A DNA stretch of 64,000 nt from Rhizomucor pusillus. Lineage: Eukaryota; Mucoromycota; Mucoromycetes; Mucorales; Lichtheimiaceae. This document shows, one piece after another, positions 35,515 to 46,620 of this stretch (position 1 is its first letter; every line of letters starts with the position of its first letter). The notes under the pieces are model-generated. The model was not told the DNA's origin. It saw nothing but the letters and a program-made list of their open reading frames with translations, and searched no databases. The translations under genes were made by a program, and so were the position numbers. The DNA is taken from the NCBI GenBank assembly GCA_900175165.2, contig FWWN02000211.1:65397-129396 (forward strand). Reading direction: 5' to 3'.

Positions 35515-37184
35515 TCTTTGTTGTTTTTGCAACAACTAAAATGTAAAAGAAAAGAAGGAAGATGAAGAGTAATCTATTTTTTTACAGCTGCAGTACGTAT
35601 CAGGAATGGACTCGAGCCGGTCGGGATGGACGCAATCCAAAAAAAAACCTAGCGGACTTGTGTCAATGAATTGCAAGTGGACCGGGAGAACAGCCTCTCT
35701 CCGTCCGATAAAGAAAAGGAAACATGATAGCAACGCACCGTTGTGGGCCGAAGCCTTCTCACGGCCTCACGCAAAGGTTATTCTAGGAGACGGCTTAGTG
35801 GTGTCTCAGGGCTTACACAGCACGTAAAAGGTTCAAACATGTAAAAAAACAAGAAACACTGCACGTTGCACAAACCACTCTTCGTAATGAAAAATTTGTT
35901 CTGATGAAGGACAAATGCAACAGTGATTGCCGAGTACCTTTGTCTCGAACATCGGGGCCTAGTTCCATTACGTTTTCTCTTTACTTTTTCATACACATTC
36001 CTTTAATCAAGCAACTGTAGCATTGATGTGTTAAAATTTAGCGATGAGACCAAAAACAGTGCGTCTAAATATAGAATCCATCACTAGAACAACACTGTGT
36101 CGCCTTGATCACACTACAGTGCCGCGTCAACCGTTCCTCGTCTGCGGAACAGCGGTCACTTGCTCCCGAGCAATGAACTCTTATCGATGCTTCTACTGCA
36201 AATTCGGGATGGCTGAGCGGGACGATATGGTGGAGCGTCCATGCAGCAACGCTGGTCACATCCGCCGCAAAACCAATGCAACAGGGGGCACAATGCAGGC
36301 TTTCCATGGGCGAGGAAAACAAAGGGGATACTTGATCAAGCATGAACCTTGCGCTACATTATCCTCCAATTGGATGCCTTAGACAACGCACATTCCATGC
36401 TGGGCGTTGACGTCCTTTGCGCCCATATGCAGTCTTCTACACTGCTTATGAGATGGGATAACAAGTTTCGCATACGTTGACCATGTGTTAATATAAATGT
36501 TTCACACATCTGGTATTCTTGCGATCTGGTACTATCTACATGTGGCAACAAGGCCTTTCCTATTCAGGTTAGAGATGATCGCGTAATTGTTTACAGGTAG
36601 TAAAAGACACTCAGGGAAGTACGTATCCTTCAGTGCATAACTTGCAAGGCTTTGTGACGCCACCAGACGGCATTCAAATCATTGGCGCCTAATATGAAAA
36701 TATCCTTACATTGTTTTCCCAGCAGATGCCATTATGCACGAGGCTATATTTTCTATTATTTTTTGCTCTAATAAAAGCTGAAAATAATGGTATGTATCAT
36801 GTTGGCCGCTCTTGCAACGAAGAAGTGCATTTATGGATGAAAATCAGTCATCCTTGGCAATACTTTAAAGTGGTAGGACGTCAAGTCAAGCGATCACCTG
36901 GATTGCTTTCCTTAATGCAGCTATTGGAAGTTCGGCATACTCAGCTAATATGCACGTGGAAACCTATGTGAACATGGCACTTGTCCATCTAGGGACGACA
37001 TCAAGAGAATGTAGACGGAGATAAACCGAAGTAGCATTGGCAAGAGTAATTCTCGCGTTACGATATCTGCAATCAAATGTATTTGACGACGTCTTGTGTA
37101 TGTATGAGTATCTATAATGCACCAATCTACAAGTAGAATATACATCTTACGGCCATGCTGGCTGACCGAGAACGGCTTTGTTAT
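35515..37184. other. Intergenic region of about 1.7 kb
   Basis: Holds the promoter of the glycosyltransferase and the 3' flank of the Mtfp1-like gene. No gene supported. A short stretch at about 36205-36225 resembles a tRNA D-arm (GGATGGCTGAGCGGG), but no complete cloverleaf is visible. Confidence 0.4.
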
Positions 37185-37839
37185 CTACTGAACTTTCTTC
37201 TCTTCTAGGACAGTTTGATGAGCAACATGCGGTACTTTGGTTTGTGACCCAACGTATCGCTCGATAGGTTCAAAGGCCTTGTCGACCAAATGCTCCACGG
37301 GCTCATCAAAGATATATGGCAAGAACGGAATTACAGCCAAGCCCATGGCAGTCGGTCCCCACGTGCTCTTAGAATACTTGAAGATGCTTTTGGCGCTATA
37401 CTTGACTACAGAGTGAATGGTCATCATTGGAAACGCCATAGATGCTAATGCCTGGAAGATGCCACGCTTGACGACCATGGTTCCAACTGCAGCTTCATCC
37501 TGCAGCAATAATTCGAGGTGAATACAAATATTCGTATTGGCGACCGTATCCCCCTTCGTCTCATACCTTGCCGGCTTTAACAGCCTTGTACCCTTCATAT
37601 CCTACATCCAAACCAAGATATGCCCAGCTGACACCGTATGCTGCCTTCACTACAAGTGGCGAAACGATCGGACGAAATGCCTCCCCAACGTCGCTGGTAT
37701 AGGCAAGATATCTCGAGGAAGCCGCCAAAGCTGTCTTTAGGCGAGCGCCGTAGGCAAGGTATCGTGCCTTGGTGTCAATGGTGTCGACATTGCCTTCTTC
37801 AAATCGCTCGACAAGCGATTCCCTTTCACCTTTTGACAT
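37185..37839 (-). CDS. Mitochondrial fission process protein 1-like (MTP18)
   Basis: Predicted inner-mitochondrial-membrane protein; the animal homologue MTFP1/MTP18 affects mitochondrial division. Minus-strand exons 37567-37839 and 37185-37499 join in phase 0 to 195 residues. The first exon carries the family core: ARYLAYGARLKTALAASSRY, YTSDVGEAFRPIVSP and VVKAAYGVSWAYLGLDVGYE. The second contains hydrophobic segments, GIFQALASMAFPMMTIHSVV and GPTAMGLAVIPFLPYIFDEP. Expected membrane spans are three or four. Length is slightly above the ~166 of human MTFP1. ATG at 37839 is the first in-frame start (MSKGERESLVERFEEG). Confidence 0.85.
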
Positions 37840-38736
37840 TACTGCTGGAAGAAAAAGTGCTGCGACGGTTTTCCGACAATGATCGACGGTTCAATGTGCT
37901 CCAATTTTGATCACAGAAGAACCCCGTCGGGGATGACATTTGAGTCAATTGAATCTCGGAGCCTACTTCGCCGAACTTCGCACCTCGATTGCATGAGGTA
38001 TTTTCTATGAAGCTCTTCATGAGGTCGTCTGGAAATCAATTTCATAGCAGTATTCGATATTTATACAGTTAATACCGAATCCATGCAATAACTGTCATGT
38101 ACATTTTATCAACCAGCTACTTGTTATAAACAAATTTCGAAAGCTATCAAGCTACCATTGCTCTAGCTTTGCTGTTTGCTAGGTCTGGAAGATAGGCGAA
38201 CGCAGCTATGCAAGTCATCAGTGCTCGCTATATCTACATAAAGTGTGATATTGTTACAGGCATATCAATTAGGTCAAAACGCATTGTTATATATGCTTCA
38301 AATAATCTTGATAGACCGTCGATTCTTCTTCGAAGCATTCTTATGTAAATCGAGCAAGAACCAGCTGAGCAAGTTTGAATCGGTGGTAGAAGACTTCAAA
38401 AAAGGAGATCAGTGTCAGGATATATTGGAAAGCGCTCTCTCTGCGAATCCCCATTTGTATCCACCTTGCCTGTTCAAATTGCTTCGGGAAGAGAAAAGAG
38501 TTTTATCTGGAATGATCAGTCAGAAAAAACGGTGAGTACACTGAAATGTTCAGGAGTTTGTAAAGCACAAGCATACGAAGGTTTATGGAATTCTAATAGC
38601 ATTATGTCTATTCAATATAAATTCTGATCACCCGTACGAACTAATCGAAGTCGCTGCTCTCGTTTCCATTTAAATATTATTCTTAAGATACGTAACATGC
38701 TCGCGGACAATACGTCTCTATACAGCCGTCAACATC
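37840..38736. other. Intergenic, no recognised gene
   Basis: Includes an open frame at 38245-38535 (plus) ending LLREEKRVLSGMISQKKR, without family motifs or a phased partner exon. Could be a decayed gene next to the ABC fragment that follows. Confidence 0.35.
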
Positions 38737-39000
38737 GCCCCAAGTCATAAGCCAGAGGGTTATCTGCTTTGGTTCGAACTTTGCTTCCCGGACACTGAGA
38801 ACCCTTCTTTTTCTTGTGAAAAGGAGGGTATCGCTCTCGCACGCGCACTTATCCACAAGGCTAAAATCCTGCTACCTGAAGAGGCGACATCCGCTCTGGA
38901 TAACGAATCTACAAAGCTCGTACGTCAAGCTATTGATAGCATTATTAGCAAAGGCGGGTATACCACAAATATTATTGCCCCTGTTTGTCTACTGATCAAG
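38737..39000 (+). pseudogene. ABC-transporter ATP-binding-domain fragment
   Basis: One open stretch reads EGIALARALIHKAKILLPEE followed by ATSALDNEST. This corresponds to the signature-to-Walker B/D-loop part of a multidrug or peptide ABC transporter, whose usual form is QRIALARALI...ILLLDEATSALD. The Walker B aspartate-containing LLLDE has become LLPEE, so catalysis is lost at that position. No Walker A, transmembrane domain or proper start is found on either side; a plausible H-loop region follows as TTNIIA in place of T-x-I-x-x-AHR. The surrounding 37.8-41.3 kb has no complete gene, so this is best read as the relic of a deleted transporter. Confidence 0.65.
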
Positions 39001-41296
39001 TGCTGGTCTTATTTGTATCGTCTAATATGGCATCATATTGACACTTATAGTTGGCTTTTAGTCATGCTTAATGGACGTAAAAGCAATAAGAAATGTTACA
39101 ATCCATTTCCATTATTTGCAGTATTGCATGCGCGACGCCCTTATCAAGAGCGTTTCTTGGACAGATGACAATAGATGCGTGGATTCTACCACAGAGCCTC
39201 TATCAAAGAGCTAACAATGATGCTTAGCGTCATTATTTTCTCCGTTTGCGCGACGGCTCCTCTTCCATTGATAAGCTGCGTGCATCTAAAGCAATCCAGG
39301 ACTATCGATAAGGGCTAGGCTTGGGGAGATAATTCGGCTCTATCTAATGGATTTCCGCACTGATTATCCATGGAATGAGGAAGGAGAGCAGTGTGCCAGA
39401 CGATTTGGTAAAATGTTATACAAGATTGTCACTTGCGTTGGTGGGCGTTTGAAATGCGATGATAAGCGCATTGGATAGAAAATCAGAAAGGGGATGAGCT
39501 GTCACACGCTATCAAACACAGCATATTATCAGAGACAGAATAGCGTCACACTCCCTTTAATTGATGCCATTGACGATCTTGATATACTTACTGCTGCATT
39601 GAACCCGCTCTATTGTAAATTTCCACATAATTACTGTAACAAACAAGTAACGGAGCATACTTACCCCAGCTTCCAGGTGCGTATACTACATCCGTACTTC
39701 GCTCGAGAATAATCTACGCTTATCGTCACTACGTCGCTCCATACAGATGGCGTAAAGCTGAAACATGTCGATATGAAATTTGTATAATCTGCAACCTTGT
39801 CCAATTTGTCGCTACTGGTTTGAGCTTATTTGAGGGATGCGAGCAAGCGGTACATATCATTTCTTTGTTCTACCAAAAGGGGTATCTGGATGGAATGTAC
39901 ATAAGAAAGCAGGCTTTTCGTCGGTGGCTGCGCGCGCGACAACTTCCTATCGCGATTTAGTCTGCATCTAATGCGTAGCAGGAGGGCATCTACATTGCGA
40001 GATTGATCGCATAATCAAAGGCTTAAAATGCGACAAGGATGTCTCTCTCCATGCACACGTGAGCAAGCAACGGCTAAAAATGCGAGGAGCACTGCTTTTG
40101 GGGAGCAATGCGGCGCCGGTCTAAGGGCCCAGGAAGAGGAGTCCGTTCGCGCTGCGGCTCCCCTGTGTTCTGAATTACAAGATAAGTCTATTTTTTTCGG
40201 ATTAATCTATATTTGTCATGACCGATTTGCATGTAAGAAGTGCATCGATTAAAACTGGAGATGCAGGAGCAATGAGGTTACCCAAAACAAAATGAGGTTA
40301 TTCGAGGCAATTTCCTTTGCAAGCTGAGCTACAGCGAAAAGACCTCTTTGCTGTATGGAGGCACTGTCATAGACCAGATCGCTTGTAATACAATCTTGCT
40401 CATTTGTCTCACCCGAGTACCAGGATGATGTCTCATATTTGGTAGCAAACAAATAAATGCACGTGGTAGACTTGTATTATAATCGAGATAAGAATTCAGC
40501 AGAAATCATCCCTAATGCAGTGATAGCCATCGTTATCTTGAATGCGTAGAAAATATAGAACGAGATAACTTCTTTTACATCCCACTTCGATAGGCTCTAT
40601 CGGCATCGACGCATTTTGCCAGCACAAGATGTACATTGCAAAGTATTCTTTATGCAAACAGAACAGGCACCAACGCCATGCAGTGCTTCGGCGTGCAAAC
40701 GTTGCACAGTGTATAAACACGAGCGATAACGTTTGACTCTTTGGAGACCAGGGCTTAGAACATCCAACCCCCCACAAAAAATTTAACGCAGTTTCCAGCA
40801 AGGAATTCGAGAAACGGTCAATGACTCCTTCAGCAGCTTCCAGTCTTTGCTCTTATCCTAATTACCCCCAGTGCATAGGCATGGTGACCATACTATGTGA
40901 AGAACTCGACTCCTTACTATTCATCTTTTTTAGCCAGTCATCCTGACCGTAGGTACATCAACGTCGTCGATCAAACGTGCTCCGTAGGCACATGGTTGAA
41001 GATGTCAGGTAGAAAATGAAAAGCTCGCTCCTGTTCAAGCTTCCTTTTTTTTTTAATCGCTCCCCCAAAAAACAAATAGCTCCTTATGTATTGTCGCGAT
41101 CAGATTGCAAAGAAATAAGTGTATAGGCAGGTGTAACAGTGCGCAGCCTGTAGATCTCGGATAACAATCTTTTAGCAACTCTCGGCGTGCAGCCTGTTAC
41201 TTTGCATCGCCCCGACCAGAGTTTAGCCTTAGATATCTATAGAAAAAAGTTTAAATAGCTCAAGACCTGGGCAATATCAGTCACCGGCCTTATTCA
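39001..41296. other. Gene-poor region of about 2.3 kb
   Basis: No gene or mobile element recognised. A G/C-rich patch near 40080-40160 and a T-run near 41046-41057 are the only compositional features. The promoter of the C2H2 gene should be in the last few hundred bases. Confidence 0.4.
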
Positions 41297-42044
41297 ATGT
41301 CTTCAGCATCGTTTTCTGCAGCAACTTTCTACCCAGATTTTACACGCGATAACTGTCAAAATAGACCAAGGCGTCATGAATGTACAATATGCCGCAAGCG
41401 GTTCAGTCGACCCAGCGCGCTTCAAACTCATATACTTACTCACACTGGCGAGAAACCTTTCCAATGTCATTAGCAAGTATCTCATCAAAATCTCGTCATT
41501 ACATATGTATTGAATATATCATCATTAAAGCTCTAGTTGTGGACGGCGGTTCACAGTTATCAGTAACCTACGTCGACACTACAGAGCTCACAGCAACGTT
41601 GAGAATCCTAGGCACCGCTTGTCTGCCGGGATACGACAGCAGTTTATAGAGAGGCTCATTGAAAAGACACAGCGGAAGGAATTTTCCGACGTAGACTTTG
41701 CGAGGTACCACAGCAGTGAGACCTCTTATTATGCACCGCGACAACTAGAAGACTACAGCGTTCCAGTAGAAGACGAGGGGCTCTCAATACTTCCAGACTC
41801 CAACAGCTCTGCTGGTGGAAACAGCTGCAGCAGCAGTGTAAATGGCTCGCCGCGTAGCCAGCGTTTCGATAGTATTCCAATCTTAGCGCCATTACCTCCG
41901 TCACAATCCACCAAAGTTCCTGTTCTTGAGCCTTTTACATTTTCAGAGCCTTTCAATTACTCTCCCACATTTCCACCTTTCTTTGGCAGTTTTTTGCAAA
42001 CATCAAGCCCGTTCTCCAGCGATTACCCTCCTTCCCCTCGCTGA
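41297..42044 (+). CDS. C2H2 zinc-finger transcription factor, two fingers
   Basis: Putative nuclear DNA-binding regulator of 227 residues. Exons 41297-41472 and 41537-42044 are joined through a GC-AG intron. Finger 1 is [20 protein letters not shown] then LTH, finger 2 after the TGEKPF linker is [19 protein letters not shown] then RAH; both have intact Cys2His2 spacing. The intron splits the second finger between QCH and YCGRR, so only correct removal gives a folded finger. The paired tandem fingers with this linker are common in Mucoromycota regulators of the Msn2/azf-like group, but I cannot name the orthologue. The rest is acidic, then Ser/Pro-rich (about residues 130-227), likely a transactivation segment. 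ATG at 41297 gives [15 protein letters not shown]. Confidence 0.85.
41473..41536 (+). other. GC-AG intron in the C2H2 gene
   Basis: Donor GCAAGT, acceptor CTCTAG, phase 2 (TA + T makes the tyrosine of finger 2). Without splicing the frame stops at TAG at 41471 and the second finger is lost. Confidence 0.85.
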
Positions 42045-42751
42045 TGTAACTATAACACTACGTCCCATTTACTTTCCTTTCTGCTGCGCAGTGCCTTGTA
42101 ATAACGCTCTAGTACCTTACTTCAGCTCCTTAATACCGTTCATTTTAAACAATTAACATGTAGCTAGGTTTACTTGATTTTACGCATAGTCGTCTGATAA
42201 ACAATGCATCCATCATGTAAACATTTACATCAGACTGTCATCGTTGATCGTCAGTGATTACAGCGAAGAATGCATACAGTGTAGATTATTTCTTTGTCAA
42301 GTTGGTATCAAATAACAGAATCAGATATCAGAAATATAAAGAACGTGAGATTTATCGCATATTAATGGGTACTTAGATAATGGTTATTATTTTCTGCAAC
42401 AGAGATTGAATGTTTTGTTGTTTCCTGTAATTTATTTGTACATGTCAGACGGGACACACAATAATAAACAACAGCCGTACTTCAAAAGTGTACAACCAAG
42501 ACTAGAGCTGCTTGCAAGAGCAAGGGATGTCTGTAGTATACGATGCAAAGGATCAAGATATGCATCCGGAGCATGACTGCGAGCGAGGCCACTCAAGTGT
42601 CGGTTGAATCCTGCTGAACCTGAGTAAGGGCGAAACATGCAGCACGTTGATTCCGATTGTCACACACCTGCATAACCAAGACAATTCAATTGCCCGAACG
42701 AGGCACTTTTGATTCTCTTTGCTTCTTTTCTTTCCATTACAAACTGCCAAC
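42045..42751. other. Intergenic region of 707 bases
   Basis: AT-rich; no gene recognised. The last ~100 bases, with a pyrimidine-rich stretch (about 42717-42740), precede the F-box gene start. Confidence 0.45.
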
Positions 42752-44013
42752 ATGGACATGGCTGATGTCTTTGCAACAATGGCAACTCGACCGAGGACCT
42801 TTCCTCTCCGTCAACTGACAGATGTCGAGGTACGGAGACCGTGTAACTTGGGGGGGGGGAAATGAGGAGTGAGAAGTGTCAGTATCGCTCTGTGCACTGT
42901 CAAACTGACACAAACTTCATTGCAGGAGAAACTCGTCGACGTGCCCCGGTTGGCTTCGGAATATCACCTTATCGTCATTACTTTAAAAAGCACAAGATGT
43001 CCTGTGTGTCCTCAGCTCTTGAAAATACTCAACGTTTATGGATTGGATGCGATGACCAACACCTACGTGGATCCTTTCACGCAAAAAGTCTGGCAGATTG
43101 ATAAAAATAGGAAAAGGGTAAGAGATGCTGTTTTCTACATAATCGATATTTATTGATAAGGGTCGAACACATGCAGTTTATGCGGCTGCTACTGAAAAAA
43201 GACACTTACTTCATTGTCTTATGCCCTGGACCAAGCGATGAAGTTCGCCAACTGAAGAACTCGGTACCGTTCATAGAATATCCATTCGTTGCCGGTGATC
43301 AAGCCATGGCAATTGGATCACAGCTCAAACTCGTCATGTCCGAAACAGAACTGTGGCCTGCCATTTTGTCTGTTCAGAAAGGAACGCTTGCTGCAGAAGT
43401 TGTTAGTATCGGCAGACGTCCCGGATCATACAACCAGCAACCATTTCTCAAACGCGTTATCCTCGAGCGCTGTCGCATGGAAATGCGCGGTATAAATATA
43501 TCGGAGGAAACACACCTTTTGATTGATCAGTTGAAACGACGGATCGCAAAATGCTCCAACAACACCCTCGTAGTTTCTTCTTCATCGTCGTTGCCGATGG
43601 CCACAAACGCTCCCACAGACAGTTTCCACCAGTTGCCAGCCGAAGTCTTGGAGAGAATCCTGTCTTGCCTTCCAGACACCAAATCTCTGATCCGTGTATC
43701 GGGCGTATCACGGAAATTGTATATCACTAGCTGCCAAGTCATGATTCTCCGGCTGAGGCAATCCTTGCAGACGTTGCGGGGTGCTCTGCCTCAAAGCGAC
43801 GAATACGTGTTAGCTGACGCCGAAGAAGCCGTAAATGATAGTTTGGATAGATGGCAAGAAGATACGGAGGGGATTGGCATTCGTGAACTTGAACGACGGG
43901 TGGAGCAATTAGAGAGACAGGTCACTTCAGCCAGCAAATGGACAAGACGGTGGTCAGTAAGGAGGCCTCGCGAATTTGCTTCTCGTTATACCCTGCAAGC
44001 TTCACGAACGTAA
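42752..44013 (+). CDS. Thioredoxin-like/F-box fusion protein
   Basis: Three exons (42752-42829, 42926-43117, 43177-44013) join in phase 0 to 368 residues. The N-terminal half resembles a peroxiredoxin/thioredoxin-type fold: LIVITLKSTRCPVCPQLLKI gives a CPVC motif at about residue 54, followed later by DTYFIVLCPGPSDEVRQL and FVAGDQAMAIGSQLKLVM. The second half contains an F-box at about residues 242-282 (FHQLPAEVLERILSCLPDTK, SLIRVSGVSRKLY), then a charged helix (ELERRVEQLERQV) and basic C-terminus. F-box proteins recruit substrates to SCF ubiquitin ligases through Skp1. The combination suggests a redox-responsive or redox-fold substrate receptor, but that is inference. The first intron contains a run of ten G residues (42850-42859). 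Confidence 0.75.
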
Positions 44014-44193
44014 CGATCTACTATATAACTTGTACATAGACATTTGATGTTTTATTTTGCGCGATGTACAATTACGTACAGAATTTTATCTATTTCGTGT
44101 ATTGCCTGTGAGGTGTGCACGCTCATCGTCGTCGATGCTAAAGAGAAATTTACGTTAATGGACTATTTTCCCAATGATATTAAATACGATTCC

Positions 44194-46384
44194 TTACTGT
44201 TCATCTTCTTCGTCCTCTTCTTCGTGGTGACGGGATTGCTGGTTGCCAGGATACGGTGGAGGGGGTATTTGGTTATTATTGCTGCTGCTGCCATTGTTGT
44301 TCTGGTTGAGATGTTCTTGACTCTGTTTCCCAGCCACGCTAACAAGTTTGACCTTGTCGGCTTCTTCGTCACTGAGATCATCTTCACCGAGCTCAAAGAT
44401 GGCTGTGTCATCCTCCAAACGACGGCTACCGACTCCTCGCGAACTACGGCCTTCAGCCTGTCGCAGACGATTCTCCAGGTCAAACGCCTCCTCTTCGTCC
44501 TGACTGATCTGTTCGAGGCCGTATCTCTGGTTGTTGCTGGTTGGTCTCCATAATATGACGATCACAAGGAATACGATAAAATACAAGGCATTCAGAAGAC
44601 CATCCAGCATGACCCATCGCCACTTCCAGCTCTTGGCTGCCCAATCGACTTCGTTTCGACCAGAAAATGCAAACATATTGAGGATAAATATGACGACGAC
44701 CATGATTACCGAGAATATCAAAAGGCGATGAAGACGTCGATACATTGTTGCCTTGACATGTTGCTTTCTCAACTCTTCACGGCATGGTTAGCAAAGTTTA
44801 CATGGTTGAGAATGCATATTAGCTTACCCAATGTATCCAGTGTAATCTGCAACGAGTTGAAAATCCAGATGTAGAACGCAGACATTGTTAGCGCCAGAGG
44901 GAAAATAACGAGCAAAACCAAGAAACCCGCTGTCTCTGGCGACAAAAGCATTACACCCAAAGAGTAGATGACACCAAAGAAGAAGTGGGTACAAGCTAGG
45001 AAAATGCAGCGCTTCATAGCAGAGCCAAGGCTAGGCCTATTAAACCGAGATTGTAAACAATTTGTGTCATCTTCGTATCATTCCATTCTGACTTACTTTA
45101 CGACACTGTAGCCTATACAAACAATAAGCAACATGAAGAATGAAATGCTGTAAACGATGAAGAGCTTTAGTATGCATCCATATGTGCATCTTTTATAGAC
45201 TTACCTGTTTCTACCGGCATTCAGCAATGCAACAAGTGCCAATAGACCGTACGCTACAAAGGGATCTCAATTGCTCATAATTCAATATTATCATTTTGAT
45301 GTTCTACTTACAGGGTGATCCAACTTGGTTGTATGCTTCCCAGAATCCCCAATTGATTGCCATTTCCACGGTCAAGAAAAATATTGCTCCAGACAGGAAA
45401 TGCTATCCACGACAAATGTTAGAATATCCCTTCAAGGTTGCCCGTCAATAAATACCTACTTGCACAGGCAGAATATCGTGCCAGTATCGGAAAGTCTGAA
45501 TCGCCCAAAATGCGCCAACGCTTAAGTAGACCACAAAGGATGCGCCGTAAAACTAGAAATTTGGGTTTGAGTTGACGATCGTCGAAGACGATTTCATGTG
45601 AATGAAACGAACCAGCAATTTAGGATAGTCGGCTGCCGGAAGGTTTCCATAGGGGTGTCGCCATTCAATCCAAGCATCAAAGTACGTAGTAATATCCTGG
45701 TCGAGTGTAGCGGGAAGCATTGCGACACAATAGTAACCGGTATTCTCGACCTTGTAAAGCGTTATCGCTGGTTCTGCAGATTCTGAGCTGTTAAGATTGT
45801 AGGTTTGCGTGAAGATAGAGCTCTTGTCCGTTTCGTTATGAGGAACGATAAACCCTCCATATTGTGATGTGTCGCACAAATGTTGTGAAATAGCATTCTC
45901 GTCGCAAACATATTGTACCTAACCCCTTGCAATTTAAACAAACGACAACATACTTGCACGATATATAGATCATACCTCGCCTGTCAGTTCATTGTACTTT
46001 CCAATCTTGTCAAAGTCCTGCCATTCATACACCAGGAGCGCCAGCGGGCCCTGCGAGCTCTTCTCCAAAGTAACTGACGATTTCAGGTGGTTTTAGTTCT
46101 GCAAGGCACAACGCACCGCTTGCTTGCAGTATATGACATGTACAATACCTTTAATGAAAGGCTGGAAGCCTCCTGGAATGGCGTTCTTTCCCCAGATTCC
46201 TGAACATGCAGTACTAAAATAATCGTCGCTGGTCTGGTACGTGTCACCACTGTAAGTTTTGGCTGAATTATGCGAACGGAAAATCGGCGTGTCTTACCAT
46301 ATGCGTTTCATCAGCCAGAACGGGCCAGGCAAGCAGCGCGACAAGCGCTAGCCATGCGACCAATGCTGTGGGCGAACGTCGCAT
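44194..46384 (-). CDS. GOST-family seven-TM protein (lung seven-TM receptor/PTM1)
   Basis: Multi-exon membrane protein on the minus strand, start 46384, stop 44194. The N-terminus is a signal peptide (ALVAWLALVALLAWPVLADE). A long lumenal region contains paired Cys and a sequence GYYCVAMLPATLDQDITTYF. It is followed by seven hydrophobic segments; typical parts are FYGASFVVYLSVGAFWAIQT, HFLSGAIFFLTVEMAINWGF, RCIFLACTHFFFGVIYSLGV and FLVLLVIFPLALTMSAFYIW. The acidic, low-complexity C-tail (HHEEEDEEDEQ) lies in the last exon. PTM1/GPR107/GOST proteins act in Golgi and endosomal trafficking. Exact exon limits of the middle part were only partly phased. First intron 46234-46297 is GT-AG. Confidence 0.85.
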
Positions 46385-46620
46385 TACAAAACAGTCCTAA
46401 GGGATATTGTATATTTCTTGGCAAAGAGGAGCAAGTACTGCTTGACCTCACTTTGAAAGTTTCGACAATCATTTGAAATCAGCGACTCCGAAAGTGCATT
46501 GTTGATTAAGAACAGGCGAAGCAAAACTGTCAATGTTTAGATCTAATGCTAAATGGAAGAGAAATGCATGAATATCTTGTCTTTAACTAAGAAGCTAATG
46601 TACAGACAGTTGATATGAAA

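Noticed and set aside
36205..36290. tRNA-like GGATGGCTGAGCGGG stretch
   Set aside because: Only a D-arm-like sequence; no matching acceptor stem or TTC-containing T-arm follows.
40028..40252. GC-rich open frame in the 39-41 kb spacer
   Set aside because: No family motif, no phased partner exon and unlike neighbouring codon use.
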